A DNA stretch of 64,000 nt from Curtobacterium sp. ER1/6 (GTDB lineage Bacteria; Actinomycetota; Actinomycetes; Actinomycetales; Microbacteriaceae). Shown piece after piece: positions 43,294 through 50,161 of the stretch. The stretch's first letter is position 1. The number at the start of each line of letters is the position of its first letter. Location: assembly GCF_001742745.1 (NCBI RefSeq), contig NZ_MJAK01000003.1, positions 62,001-126,000 on the forward strand. Reading direction: 5' to 3'. The notes under the pieces were generated by a model. It made no database searches and was not told the origin of the DNA. It saw only the letters and a list, made by a program, of their open reading frames with translations. Made by a program: the position numbers and the translations under genes.

Positions 43294-43341
43294 GACGGAC
43301 GGGAGGCGCGGTGCCAGCCGACACCGCGCCTCCCGTCCGTC
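43294..43341. terminator. Hairpin (GGACGGGAGGC family), left copy
   Basis: Perfect 20-bp arms (43294-43313 and 43322-43341) with loop CCAGCCGA. Its first base is also the first base of the direct repeat. Confidence 0.8.
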
Positions 43342-43353
43342 TGCTGGTGACGA

Positions 43354-43682
43354 CTACTGCTCGAAGGTCGCCTTGAGCTCGATGTCGACGCCGGTGAGGG
43401 CCTTGGAGACCGGGCAGGTGGCCTTGGCCTCGTCGGCGGCCTTGAGGAAGGCGGCCTCGTCGATGCCGGAGACCTCGCCGTTGACGGTGAGGGTGATGCC
43501 GGTCAGCTTGAAGCCGCCGTTGTCCTTGTCCGGGCCGAGCGAGACGTCGGCCTTGACGTCGAGGGCCTCGACGGTGCCGCCGGCCTCGCCGAGGATCGCG
43601 GAGAACTGCATCGCGTAGCAGGCCGAGTGGGCCGCGGCGATGAGCTCCTCGGGGCTGGTGGCGCCGCCGGCCTCGTCGGCCG
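43354..43682 (-). pseudogene. Truncated osmC remnant (3' part only)
   Basis: This carries the last about 109 codons of the OsmC-family gene whose intact copy lies at 47069-47512, with 100% nucleotide identity. It has the C-terminal catalytic region (CPVSKAL) but lacks the N-terminal 38 codons, the start codon and the promoter, because the island begins at 43683. A short open frame from an internal Met (43611) could be translated only by chance. It is the by-product of the insertion. Confidence 0.9.
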
Positions 43683-43707
43683 GCGCACATTCGCCCTTTG
43701 CGCCGTC

Positions 43708-43737
43708 TCTGCGGGCGCGCAGACGAGCGATCGCAGA
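43708..43737 (+). promoter_or_regulatory. Palindrome cluster upstream of the methyltransferase gene
   Basis: TCTGCG-GGCG-CGCAGA (43708-43723), the palindrome GCGATCGC (43727-43734) and a further CGCAGA (43732-43737) lie in the 77 bp before the methyltransferase ATG. Methyltransferase genes of R-M systems are often autoregulated at such sites. No -35/-10 pair is obvious. Confidence 0.4.
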
Positions 43738-43759
43738 TGTGAGATCATCGTCCTAAGCG

Positions 43760-44899
43760 ATGGCTGAGACAGCTACAAATGCGGAAGGTGCCCTGCGAGT
43801 GGGACTCGATATACCGATGATTTCTCTATACTCGGGGATAGGTGGACTCGATTCAGGATTCGCTAGCGTTGGGTTCGAGCCGCTCATGGCCAATGACATT
43901 GACGCTAAGGCTGAATCTACTTATCGAGCCGTACTTGATTCAGTGGCTGAGAAGAAAGCGGCTGATGAACATCGGTATATGGTGGGCGATATTAGTGAAG
44001 ATTTTGCCGAATTAGCTGCAAACGAAGATGCAATTGTTGTCGGCGGCCCACCATGTCAGGGTTTCTCTCGCGCCGGGAGAATGGATCCAAATGATGAGCG
44101 ATCCAGGCATGTTCGGCGCTTCATGGAAGCAGTCGCCGCGGTCAGACCGCGCGCATTCGTGATGGAGAACGTTGCCGCGCTTGCCACAAACGAGCGGTGG
44201 ATCCCGGTGCTTCGGGCAGTTCGTCGCTCCGCGCAAAAAAGCGGCTACGCTACTGCTTTGATTGTTCTCGATGCGGCGGATTACGGAGTGCCTCAGTCGC
44301 GAAAGCGTATGTTTCTCATGGGCATACGGGACGGCAATCGTCGAGATCTACAAAAGCTTCGTACCAATTCTCCGAGGTGTTCGATAAGCGTACGGAAGGC
44401 ATTAGAAGAAGTTCAACATTTTCAGGATCAGCCTGACTCGCTCAAGTGTGCGGCTAAAATTACTCCGGCCGCACGGCCCGTCTTGAGGACGTCACCTTTC
44501 GCAGGTATGCCTTTCAACGGGCAGGGGAGATTCCTGAACCTTGACAGTATCGCCCCAACCATAAGCGCCTCCCTCGGTGGGAATCACACGCCGATCGTCG
44601 ACCAAGCTTGGTTGGATAGTCCACAGGAGGGAGGAGCTTCGATTCGGCGCTACATGGATGCTCTTCGCGTTGGAAAAATGATACCTATCGAAAGTTCATG
44701 GCGTCGACTTTCCGTTCCAGAAGCGGCGAGGCTGCAGGGTTTTTCGACCGAGATTGACTGGGTGTTGCCTCGGTCTGTCGCGTTTCGCCAGATTGGAAAT
44801 GCGGTACCGCCGCCGTTGGCTGCCGAGGTTGCCAAGCGTCTCGCGCGCGCACTGGGTGCAACGCCGGCAACATCAAAGCAAGGCGACATCGCAGCCTAG
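43760..44899 (+). CDS. C5-cytosine DNA methyltransferase (Dcm/HhaI family)
   Basis: A 379-residue SAM-dependent DNA methyltransferase that should make 5-methylcytosine. All core motifs are present in order: motif I SLYSGIGGLDSGF (22-34), motif IV GGPPCQGFS (95-103, nucleophile Cys99), motif VI ENV (136-138), motif VIII QSRKR (179-183), a target-recognition region of about 190-300, motif IX RRLSVPEAARLQGF (near 315-328) and motif X QIGNAVPPPLA (344-354). No ribosome binding site precedes ATG 43760; ATG 43817, just before motif I, is an alternative. Its last 27 bp overlap the 3' end of the convergent nuclease gene. It probably protects the host from that nuclease. Confidence 0.95.
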   Translation: MAETATNAEGALRVGLDIPMISLYSGIGGLDSGFASVGFEPLMANDIDAKAESTYRAVLDSVAEKKAADEHRYMVGDISEDFAELAANEDAIVVGGPPCQGFSRAGRMDPNDERSRHVRRFMEAVAAVRPRAFVMENVAALATNERWIPVLRAVRRSAQKSGYATALIVLDAADYGVPQSRKRMFLMGIRDGNRRDLQKLRTNSPRCSISVRKALEEVQHFQDQPDSLKCAAKITPAARPVLRTSPFAGMPFNGQGRFLNLDSIAPTISASLGGNHTPIVDQAWLDSPQEGGASIRRYMDALRVGKMIPIESSWRRLSVPEAARLQGFSTEIDWVLPRSVAFRQIGNAVPPPLAAEVAKRLARALGATPATSKQGDIAA

Positions 44900-45820
44900 A
44901 AGCCAATTGATAATCTCATCGATACCCTCCACCGTGGTATCTACGAGTCGCGTGAGTCGCAGGCGGTCGAAGGCGGTCGCCTTATCACGTATCAAGTGAT
45001 TCAGATGTTCTCGTTCTATGTGATGAGGAACGGCGAGGGCGGCGATTGGGTGGTAACGCTCGTTCAGATAGTTCACCCAAAGATCCGGACGCGGCTCCGA
45101 TATCTTCTTTTCCCAATCTTCGCTGCGCGCCAGTGTGGCCTGAAGGAGAAAGGTGAGCTGCCCTGTCCGCCGGTCCGCCCAATCAGCGACCGCCACGGCG
45201 TCGACGCCGGCGTCTTTCGCGTACCGCTTGCGAGGATACGGCGCCAAGGATGGCTTGAGACCGATTCTCTCCCCTGCTGCCAATAGTTCTGTGGGGAACG
45301 CGCGGCCCTGTGTAGTCGCTGTCCCCATGCCCGTTGCTCTCAGCCCCATGGAGTGCAGTGCAGAGACGACCATCAATTCGAAGACCTGCCGCGGATCGTT
45401 CCGTGTCGAGCCCTGGTACGAATGAGCGACCGTTACTGCGAGCAGTTGAAGGTAGGCTGCGTGCTCGGAGATCGTAGCCTTCGTGTGGATCTCGTTGCTC
45501 CTGACCTCGAAGGGATAATGCTCGCCGAGCACCTCCTCTCGCTCTCGCAGTAGATTGAAAGTCCAGTCAGGCCAGTCCGGATCGTCTTTGCTTTCGAGGC
45601 CTTCGCTATCTTCGGGATCTTCATCGAGGTCGATGTCGGGATTGACGGTGAACAAACCTCGCCGTGTGTTCCACCATCCAGCTTGCCGCAGCGCTGTCTC
45701 CAATGAGGTTGCAGAGGCGCTTTCAGTGCCCTTCAAGGCGACAAGTTCCATGTAGTCTGCGAGGCAAGACCCGCGAGCGTACCGTCCGTATTGATCGAGA
45801 GATAGCGCGAGCTGAGTCAA
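44873..45820 (-). CDS. Putative PD-(D/E)XK-like restriction endonuclease
   Basis: A 315-residue protein with no recognised family. The middle looks like a PD-(D/E)XK core: a helix with Glu148 (VFELMVVSAL), Asp203/Asp207 in AKDAGVDAVAV and Gln227-Ala-Thr229 (LTFLLQATLA), where Mrr-like nucleases have QxK. The missing Lys means the site is atypical, or another Lys (Lys238/239) substitutes. The N-terminal half (acidic DLDEDPEDSEGLESKDDPDWPD loop) may recognise DNA. It overlaps the ParB-like gene by 4 bp (ATGA, 45817-45820) and the methyltransferase tail by 27 bp. Nuclease function is inferred mainly from its pairing with a methyltransferase. Confidence 0.6.
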   Translation of the reverse strand: MTQLALSLDQYGRYARGSCLADYMELVALKGTESASATSLETALRQAGWWNTRRGLFTVNPDIDLDEDPEDSEGLESKDDPDWPDWTFNLLREREEVLGEHYPFEVRSNEIHTKATISEHAAYLQLLAVTVAHSYQGSTRNDPRQVFELMVVSALHSMGLRATGMGTATTQGRAFPTELLAAGERIGLKPSLAPYPRKRYAKDAGVDAVAVADWADRRTGQLTFLLQATLARSEDWEKKISEPRPDLWVNYLNERYHPIAALAVPHHIEREHLNHLIRDKATAFDRLRLTRLVDTTVEGIDEIINWLLGCDVALL

Positions 45821-46950
45821 TCCTCGCTCGCTTCTTCGGAGTTGAACGCGATAACCGATGCCGACACCTGGCGTGCTAGCCGCACGACACGATTTGCGAC
45901 GCTCGCAGCGTCCGGCGGCACGCTGTCGACTTCACCAAGAAGATCCACGATGCTCCCAAGGCGGTCTGCTACTTGACGCAACTGGGCGGCCAGATTAGGA
46001 GCGCGTGCGATTGAATGGGCAATCTCTAAATCGTCATTCTGGCGTAAGGTCTTCCGCGCGGTATCGTGAGCGAGTACGTCGCTATACGCGGTGACTTGTC
46101 GACTATCGCTGAGGACTGCAAGGCTTCGACCTTCTTTCGGACGGAGGTCAGAGAGGACTTCCGTGAGCTTACGTAGGTCGACCGCCTTGATTGCGGCATC
46201 CACTTCACCCAGCGTGGACGCATCGGGATCGTAATTGAAGTAACGTGGAGTGTTGGCGGTTCCAAGGAGCCGCACCCACACGCCAAATCGCTGAGAGCGA
46301 ACGTAATCGATAAGGTCGGCCTGTAGTCCCTCGGCGGCGGCGTGCGCAAGCAAAGCGTACGCGACATAAGCCGAGCGCACGCCCCGAGCATTGCTTCCCA
46401 CGGTGCGACCGATCCTGTAGAAAGTGGCGTCGCCTTCCTTGCTTCTGAGGCGATTGACCTCGTCGTACAGGTACTTGGCTTTCTCACCGGCACCCCAAAC
46501 GCGCAACCCGCTTATGTGGCGGTAGCCAAGGAATGCGTTAAACTCGTCAGGATCGTCAACCTGCGTTGTGGGGAGCGCGGTGAGTTCTGCGGCGGCGGTT
46601 CCCTCAGCACCTTCGGAGAATCGAAGGCCCTCTTCTAGGGCTCTTTCGTCGCCCGTGAGTATGATTGCTGTTGCTAGGCGACGATTACCCTCCAGTACAG
46701 TGTATTCACCATCTTTGCTGACATCCCCAACGATGACCGGCTCGCTTGAGAAGTACCCGTTGGCCTTGTAACTTTCTGCAAGTTCGTGGAGCGCCGCGGT
46801 TTTGAAAAGCTCCCGCAGCAGCTCACCTTCCGTGCGACGCCCCTGGAACTGGGACAGCCGCGGATTGTCTAGGTCTAGGTGGAGCTTCTCAATCGGTATC
46901 TCGCCGAGGTATCGCAAGCGCACGCTCCCTGTTGTGGTGGTGTTGAGCAA
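45817..46950 (-). CDS. ParB/Srx-domain protein of the island (putative NTP-dependent partner or regulator)
   Basis: A 377-residue protein. Residues about 15-110 form a ParB/Srx-like domain: IPIEKLHLDLDNPRL, EPVIV and YTVLEGNRRLATAI, which parallels the GERRxxA nucleotide-binding box of ParB. An HTH-like segment follows (AKYLYDEVNRL...YRIGRTVGSNARGVRSAY), as in ParB/KorB, then a helical C-terminal half. It is not chromosomal ParB: there is no parA, no parS and no oriC context. TTG 46950 is the longest start; the TTG at 46914, 7 nt after AGGGAG, is a rival. The downstream nuclease gene overlaps its stop by 4 bp, so both are made together. Confidence 0.8.
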   Translation of the reverse strand: MLNTTTTGSVRLRYLGEIPIEKLHLDLDNPRLSQFQGRRTEGELLRELFKTAALHELAESYKANGYFSSEPVIVGDVSKDGEYTVLEGNRRLATAIILTGDERALEEGLRFSEGAEGTAAAELTALPTTQVDDPDEFNAFLGYRHISGLRVWGAGEKAKYLYDEVNRLRSKEGDATFYRIGRTVGSNARGVRSAYVAYALLAHAAAEGLQADLIDYVRSQRFGVWVRLLGTANTPRYFNYDPDASTLGEVDAAIKAVDLRKLTEVLSDLRPKEGRSLAVLSDSRQVTAYSDVLAHDTARKTLRQNDDLEIAHSIARAPNLAAQLRQVADRLGSIVDLLGEVDSVPPDAASVANRVVRLARQVSASVIAFNSEEASED

Positions 46951-47008
46951 GCATATCCGGGCGGGACGTACTTGAAAGAAAGCCTGCCGGTGTTGTGGAG
47001 AGGCGGCT

Positions 47009-47056
47009 GACGGACGGGAGGCGCGGTGCCAGCCGACACCGCGCCTCCCGTCCGTC
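47009..47056. terminator. Hairpin (GGACGGGAGGC family), right copy
   Basis: Same perfect 20-bp arms (47009-47028 and 47037-47056) as the left copy, 12 bp after the osmC stop. Confidence 0.8.
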
Positions 47057-47397
47057 TGCTGGTGACGACTACTGCTCGAAGGTCGCCTTGAGCTCGATGT
47101 CGACGCCGGTGAGGGCCTTGGAGACCGGGCAGGTGGCCTTGGCCTCGTCGGCGGCCTTGAGGAAGGCGGCCTCGTCGATGCCGGAGACCTCGCCGTTGAC
47201 GGTGAGGGTGATGCCGGTCAGCTTGAAGCCGCCGTTGTCCTTGTCCGGGCCGAGCGAGACGTCGGCCTTGACGTCGAGGGCCTCGACGGTGCCGCCGGCC
47301 TCGCCGAGGATCGCGGAGAACTGCATCGCGTAGCAGGCCGAGTGGGCCGCGGCGATGAGCTCCTCGGGGCTGGTGGCGCCGCCGGCCTCGTCGGCCG
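47009..47397. repeat. Right copy of the perfect 389-bp direct repeat
   Basis: Identical to 43294-43682, including all synonymous positions of the osmC part. Here the copy belongs to the intact osmC gene and runs from the hairpin base to codon 39 of the gene. Confidence 0.98.
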
Positions 47398-47512
47398 CGC
47401 GCTTCGGGAACGAGACGTCGTAGGTGCCGACCTTGGAGCTGGACAGTTCGACCTGGCCGGAACCGTCGTTGAGGCCGCCGTTCCAGGCGGTGCGTGCGGT
47501 GCGCGTGGGCAT
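47069..47512 (-). CDS. osmC: OsmC family peroxiredoxin-like protein (intact)
   Basis: A 147-residue OsmC/Ohr-fold protein that reduces organic hydroperoxides. The two catalytic cysteines are in AAHSACYAMQF (about Cys60) and KATCPVSKAL (about Cys127). ATG 47512 lies 5' of the duplicated part. The 5' third, start codon and promoter are unique to this copy, so this is the functional gene. It is divergent from DUF805, with a palindrome (47572-47587) between them. Its 3' part is the target duplicated by the island. Confidence 0.94.
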   Translation of the reverse strand: MPTRTARTAWNGGLNDGSGQVELSSSKVGTYDVSFPKRAADEAGGATSPEELIAAAHSACYAMQFSAILGEAGGTVEALDVKADVSLGPDKDNGGFKLTGITLTVNGEVSGIDEAAFLKAADEAKATCPVSKALTGVDIELKATFEQ

Positions 47513-47571
47513 GGCCGCTCCTTTCGTGTGGGGGTCCGGCCCGCTGCGGGCCGACGTGTGGTAGTCAATCG

Positions 47572-47587
47572 GAGAACGCTCGTTCTC
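47572..47587. promoter_or_regulatory. Palindrome GAGAACG-CT-CGTTCTC between osmC and DUF805
   Basis: A perfect 7-bp inverted repeat in the 122-bp divergent gap. It contains GAAC-N4-GTTC, the core of SOS boxes, but lacks the TCGAAC/GTTCGA outer bases of the actinobacterial consensus found at 2033. An oxidative-stress regulator site is the alternative. Confidence 0.5.
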
Positions 47588-47634
47588 GCAACCGGCTCAC
47601 GGGGAAGACGCAGGTCTGCCCGACGATCGGGCAC

Positions 47635-48249
47635 GTGGGGGACAGGGGCGAGGTGCTCGACCAGGGGCCGGTCGACGTCGGGGCGCGCCCGGTCGTCGCG
47701 TGGCTGCGGTTCTGGACACAGGGGTGGCGCTTCCACGGGCGGGCGAGCCGTTCCGAGTACTGGTGGGTCCTGCTCCTCGAGGTCCCCGTGTCGCTCGGCG
47801 TCTGGTGGCTCCTGCAGCGCGCCGGTCTCGCGTCGCACTGGACGCTCTCGGCCGACCCGTTCGGGATCGTCCCGGCGCCGCAGGTGACGTTCCGGCTGGT
47901 GTCCTCGGAGCACTCGTGGTGGGGGATCGGAGCGGGCCGCGACGTCCGTCCGTCCGGGTGGGACCTCGCCGTGCTGGCCGGGCTCGCGCTGACGTTCGTC
48001 CCACGGTGGTCCCTGCTCGTCCGACGACTGCACGACCGCGACCACAGCGGGGCGTGGATCCTGCTCGTGGTGTGCCTCGGGCCGTTCGGCGCGCTCGTGC
48101 TCGCCGTGATGGTGCTGCGGTCGTCGCGGCCGGACGGGGCGCGGTTCGACCGGGGGTCGTTCGCGGGGCGGCGGGATGCTCCCTGGTCGTCGACAGCGGT
48201 GTCCGCGCCTGCGCCGGAGCCTCCATCCGAGCAACACGTGTCGTCCTGA
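47635..48249 (+). CDS. DUF805 membrane protein
   Basis: A 204-residue inner-membrane protein of the DUF805 family: WLRFWTQGWRFHGRASRSEYWWVLLLE is the family entry motif and VRRLHDRDHSGAWILL the second. Three or four helices are visible. The loop between helices 2 and 3 is long (about 90-120) and the C-terminus is Pro/Ser-rich. GTG 47635 is the first start giving the typical N-terminus, but an internal start is possible. The family has no known function. Confidence 0.85.
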   Translation: MGDRGEVLDQGPVDVGARPVVAWLRFWTQGWRFHGRASRSEYWWVLLLEVPVSLGVWWLLQRAGLASHWTLSADPFGIVPAPQVTFRLVSSEHSWWGIGAGRDVRPSGWDLAVLAGLALTFVPRWSLLVRRLHDRDHSGAWILLVVCLGPFGALVLAVMVLRSSRPDGARFDRGSFAGRRDAPWSSTAVSAPAPEPPSEQHVSS

Positions 48250-48289
48250 GCGACGGGCGTAGTCTGGATGACGTCGAAGGAGGACACCC

Positions 48290-49333
48290 ATGCACGCCGT
48301 CGTGTTCGAGCAGTACCAGACGTTCCCCGTCCTGACCGAGGTCGAGAAGCCCGTCCCGGGCCCGGGGGAGGTGCTCCTCAGGGTCGCCGGCGCAGGAGCC
48401 TGCCACTCCGACGTCGCCGTCTACCGCGAGTTCCGGGAGGGGCAGCCGGGCGCGCAGGCCCCCGGGTTCGTGCTCGGCCACGAGAACTCCGGCTGGGTCG
48501 AGGCCGTCGGTGACGGCGTCTCCGGGTTCACCGAGGGTGACGCGTACCTCGTGTACGGGCCGGTCGGCTGTGGGCACTGCTCGTACTGCTCGAAGGGGCA
48601 GGACACCTACTGCGAGAACGCCGCGACGAACCCGTACGCGGCCATCGGCCTCGGGCGTGACGGGGGCATGGCGGAGTACGTCACGGTCCCGGCGCGCAAC
48701 CTCGTGCCGCTCGGCGACGCCGACCCGATCGCGGCGGCTCCGCTCAGCGACGCGGCCCTGACGCCGTACCACGCGATCAAGGCCGCGCTGCCGAACCTGG
48801 CCGGCGGTGGTCGACACGTGCTCGTCGTGGGTCTCGGCGGGCTCGGACAGATCGCGGTGCAGATCCTGACGGCGCTCACCGGCGCCACGGTCATCGCGAC
48901 CGACACCAAGCAGGACGCCATGGAGCGGGCGGCTGCCCGCGGCGCGATCACCGTGCCCGCGGGGCCCGACCAGGCCGCTGCGATCCGCGAGCTCACCGGC
49001 GGGAAGGGCGTCGACGCGGCGTTCGACTTCGTGGGCGCGACGCCGACGATCGCGACGGCGAAGGCCTCGATGGCGATCGGCGGTCGGCTCACGGTCGTCG
49101 GGATCGCCGGCGGGACCGTCGAGTGGAACTTCTTCTCGACGCCGTACGAGTCGACGATCACGAACACCTACTGGGGCACGATCGAGGACCTGCACGAGGT
49201 CGTCGCGATGTACCGGGCGGGGCAGATCGAGCCGGACGTCGAGCGGTTCGCACTGCGCGACGCGCTCGAGGCGTACCGGAAGCTCGAGGCCGGCGAGCTG
49301 TCCGGTCGCGCGGTGGTCGTCCCGACGCTGTAG
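48290..49333 (+). CDS. Zinc-dependent alcohol dehydrogenase (NAD(P))
   Basis: A 347-residue medium-chain dehydrogenase. Catalytic zinc ligands Cys38-His39 region and GHE (His64, Glu65) are present; the structural zinc cluster CGHCSYCSKGQDTYC follows. The Rossmann motif VVGLGGLGQIAVQ is in the second domain. It is close to actinobacterial NAD(P)-dependent alcohol dehydrogenases acting on aliphatic or aromatic alcohols. AAGGAGG precedes ATG 48290, and a -10-like TAGTCT lies about 25 bp upstream of that. It is a single gene, convergent with the GntR gene. Confidence 0.93.
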   Translation: MHAVVFEQYQTFPVLTEVEKPVPGPGEVLLRVAGAGACHSDVAVYREFREGQPGAQAPGFVLGHENSGWVEAVGDGVSGFTEGDAYLVYGPVGCGHCSYCSKGQDTYCENAATNPYAAIGLGRDGGMAEYVTVPARNLVPLGDADPIAAAPLSDAALTPYHAIKAALPNLAGGGRHVLVVGLGGLGQIAVQILTALTGATVIATDTKQDAMERAAARGAITVPAGPDQAAAIRELTGGKGVDAAFDFVGATPTIATAKASMAIGGRLTVVGIAGGTVEWNFFSTPYESTITNTYWGTIEDLHEVVAMYRAGQIEPDVERFALRDALEAYRKLEAGELSGRAVVVPTL

Positions 49334-49446
49334 CGGCGGGCGGTGGGGCGGCGCGATTGCCCGAGGCTCGGCTGGGCGGACAGTTTCGCGGCCACCGGGC
49401 CACGAACGTGTCCGCGGGCGCGAGCCTCGGCCGCGCGGCCGGCGCG

Positions 49447-50148
49447 TCAGACCGCGGGGCCGGCCTCGCGCAGGGCGTCGGCCTGCTCGGGGGAGGAGCG
49501 GGCCGCGTAGCCGATGCGGCTCTCGCGCACGTGCCACGCCATGCGCTCGGCGGCCTCGTCCACGTCGCCCGCGTCGATCGCCGCGAGGATGCGCCGGTGG
49601 TCGGGCCAGAGCCGCTTGCCCCGCGAGAAGGTGTCGAGCGCGTAGAGCCACTCGATCTTCCGCGAGAGCTGCCGGAGCAGGGTCGCGAGCGTGGCGCTGC
49701 CGGACAGCTCGGCGACGAGCAGGTGGAAGCGCTCGTTCAGGTCGACGAGCTGGTCGAGGTCCTCGCGCTCGACGGCGGCGTCGCCCGCGTCGAGGACGGC
49801 GCCGAGCTCCCGGCGCACCCGCCACCAGTCCTCGGGCGGGGCGGCCTGGTCGAACAGGGTGCGCGCGCGGGTGGCGGCACGGCGGGCCGTCGCGGTCTCG
49901 AGCGACTCCCGCACCGCGAACAGGTCGTCGGCCTCGTCGAACGGGATGCCGGCGATCCGGGAGCCGACGTTCGGACGGGAGACGACGAAGCCCTCGCCCT
50001 CGAGTCCGCGCAGCGCCTCGCGCACCGGGACCCGCGAGACGCCGTAGCGGTCGGCGAGGAACGCCTCGGTCACCCGGGTCCCCGGCTGGAGCACGCCGGC
50101 GACGATGTCGAGGCGGATGGCGTCGATGACACTCGTCCCGTTCAGCAC
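49447..50148 (-). CDS. GntR family regulator, FCD subfamily (peptide transport operon)
   Basis: A 233-residue regulator encoded last in the peptide ABC operon. HTH: RVTEAFLADRYGVSRVPVREALRGLEGEGFV; FCD domain with DLNERFHLLVAELSGS and KRLWPDHRRILAAIDAGD holding the metal His/Asp set. GTG 50148 starts 14 bp after the ABC ATPase stop. Its probable operator is GTGATTGCATACAATCAC (57226-57243), upstream of the first gene of the operon, a typical arrangement for feedback control. Confidence 0.9.
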   Translation of the reverse strand: MLNGTSVIDAIRLDIVAGVLQPGTRVTEAFLADRYGVSRVPVREALRGLEGEGFVVSRPNVGSRIAGIPFDEADDLFAVRESLETATARRAATRARTLFDQAAPPEDWWRVRRELGAVLDAGDAAVEREDLDQLVDLNERFHLLVAELSGSATLATLLRQLSRKIEWLYALDTFSRGKRLWPDHRRILAAIDAGDVDEAAERMAWHVRESRIGYAARSSPEQADALREAGPAV

Positions 50149-50161
50149 GGTGCCGATCGTC

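Larger units (their letters stand above)
43294..43682. repeat. Left copy of a perfect 389-bp direct repeat
   Basis: Identical base for base to 47009-47397 (offset 3715). It contains the family hairpin (43294-43341) and the 3' two thirds of an OsmC gene. Flanking bases diverge at once on both sides (43293 versus 47008; 43683 versus 47398). It is the left border of the inserted island. Confidence 0.98.
43683..47008. mobile_element. Three-gene restriction-modification-like island inserted with long target duplication
   Basis: A 3326-bp unique segment, visibly richer in A and T and with A/T-ending codons, sits between two 389-bp direct repeats. It carries a C5-cytosine methyltransferase, a putative nuclease and a ParB/Srx-like protein and nothing else: no integrase, transposase or terminal inverted repeats are seen. 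Insertion of R-M units accompanied by long target duplications has been described by the Kobayashi group, and this locus fits that description. The intact right-hand osmC shows the host gene was preserved. Confidence 0.88.

Noticed and set aside
45817..46950. ParB-like gene as a chromosome or plasmid partition gene
   Set aside because: No parA, parS-like 16-mers, rep gene or origin features nearby; it is overlapped with the nuclease gene inside the island.
43294..47397. The 389-bp repeat as an assembly artefact
   Set aside because: The two copies have different, sensible flanks (the small membrane-protein promoter on the left, the intact osmC 5' part on the right), and the unique DNA between differs in composition. 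It cannot be fully excluded without reads.
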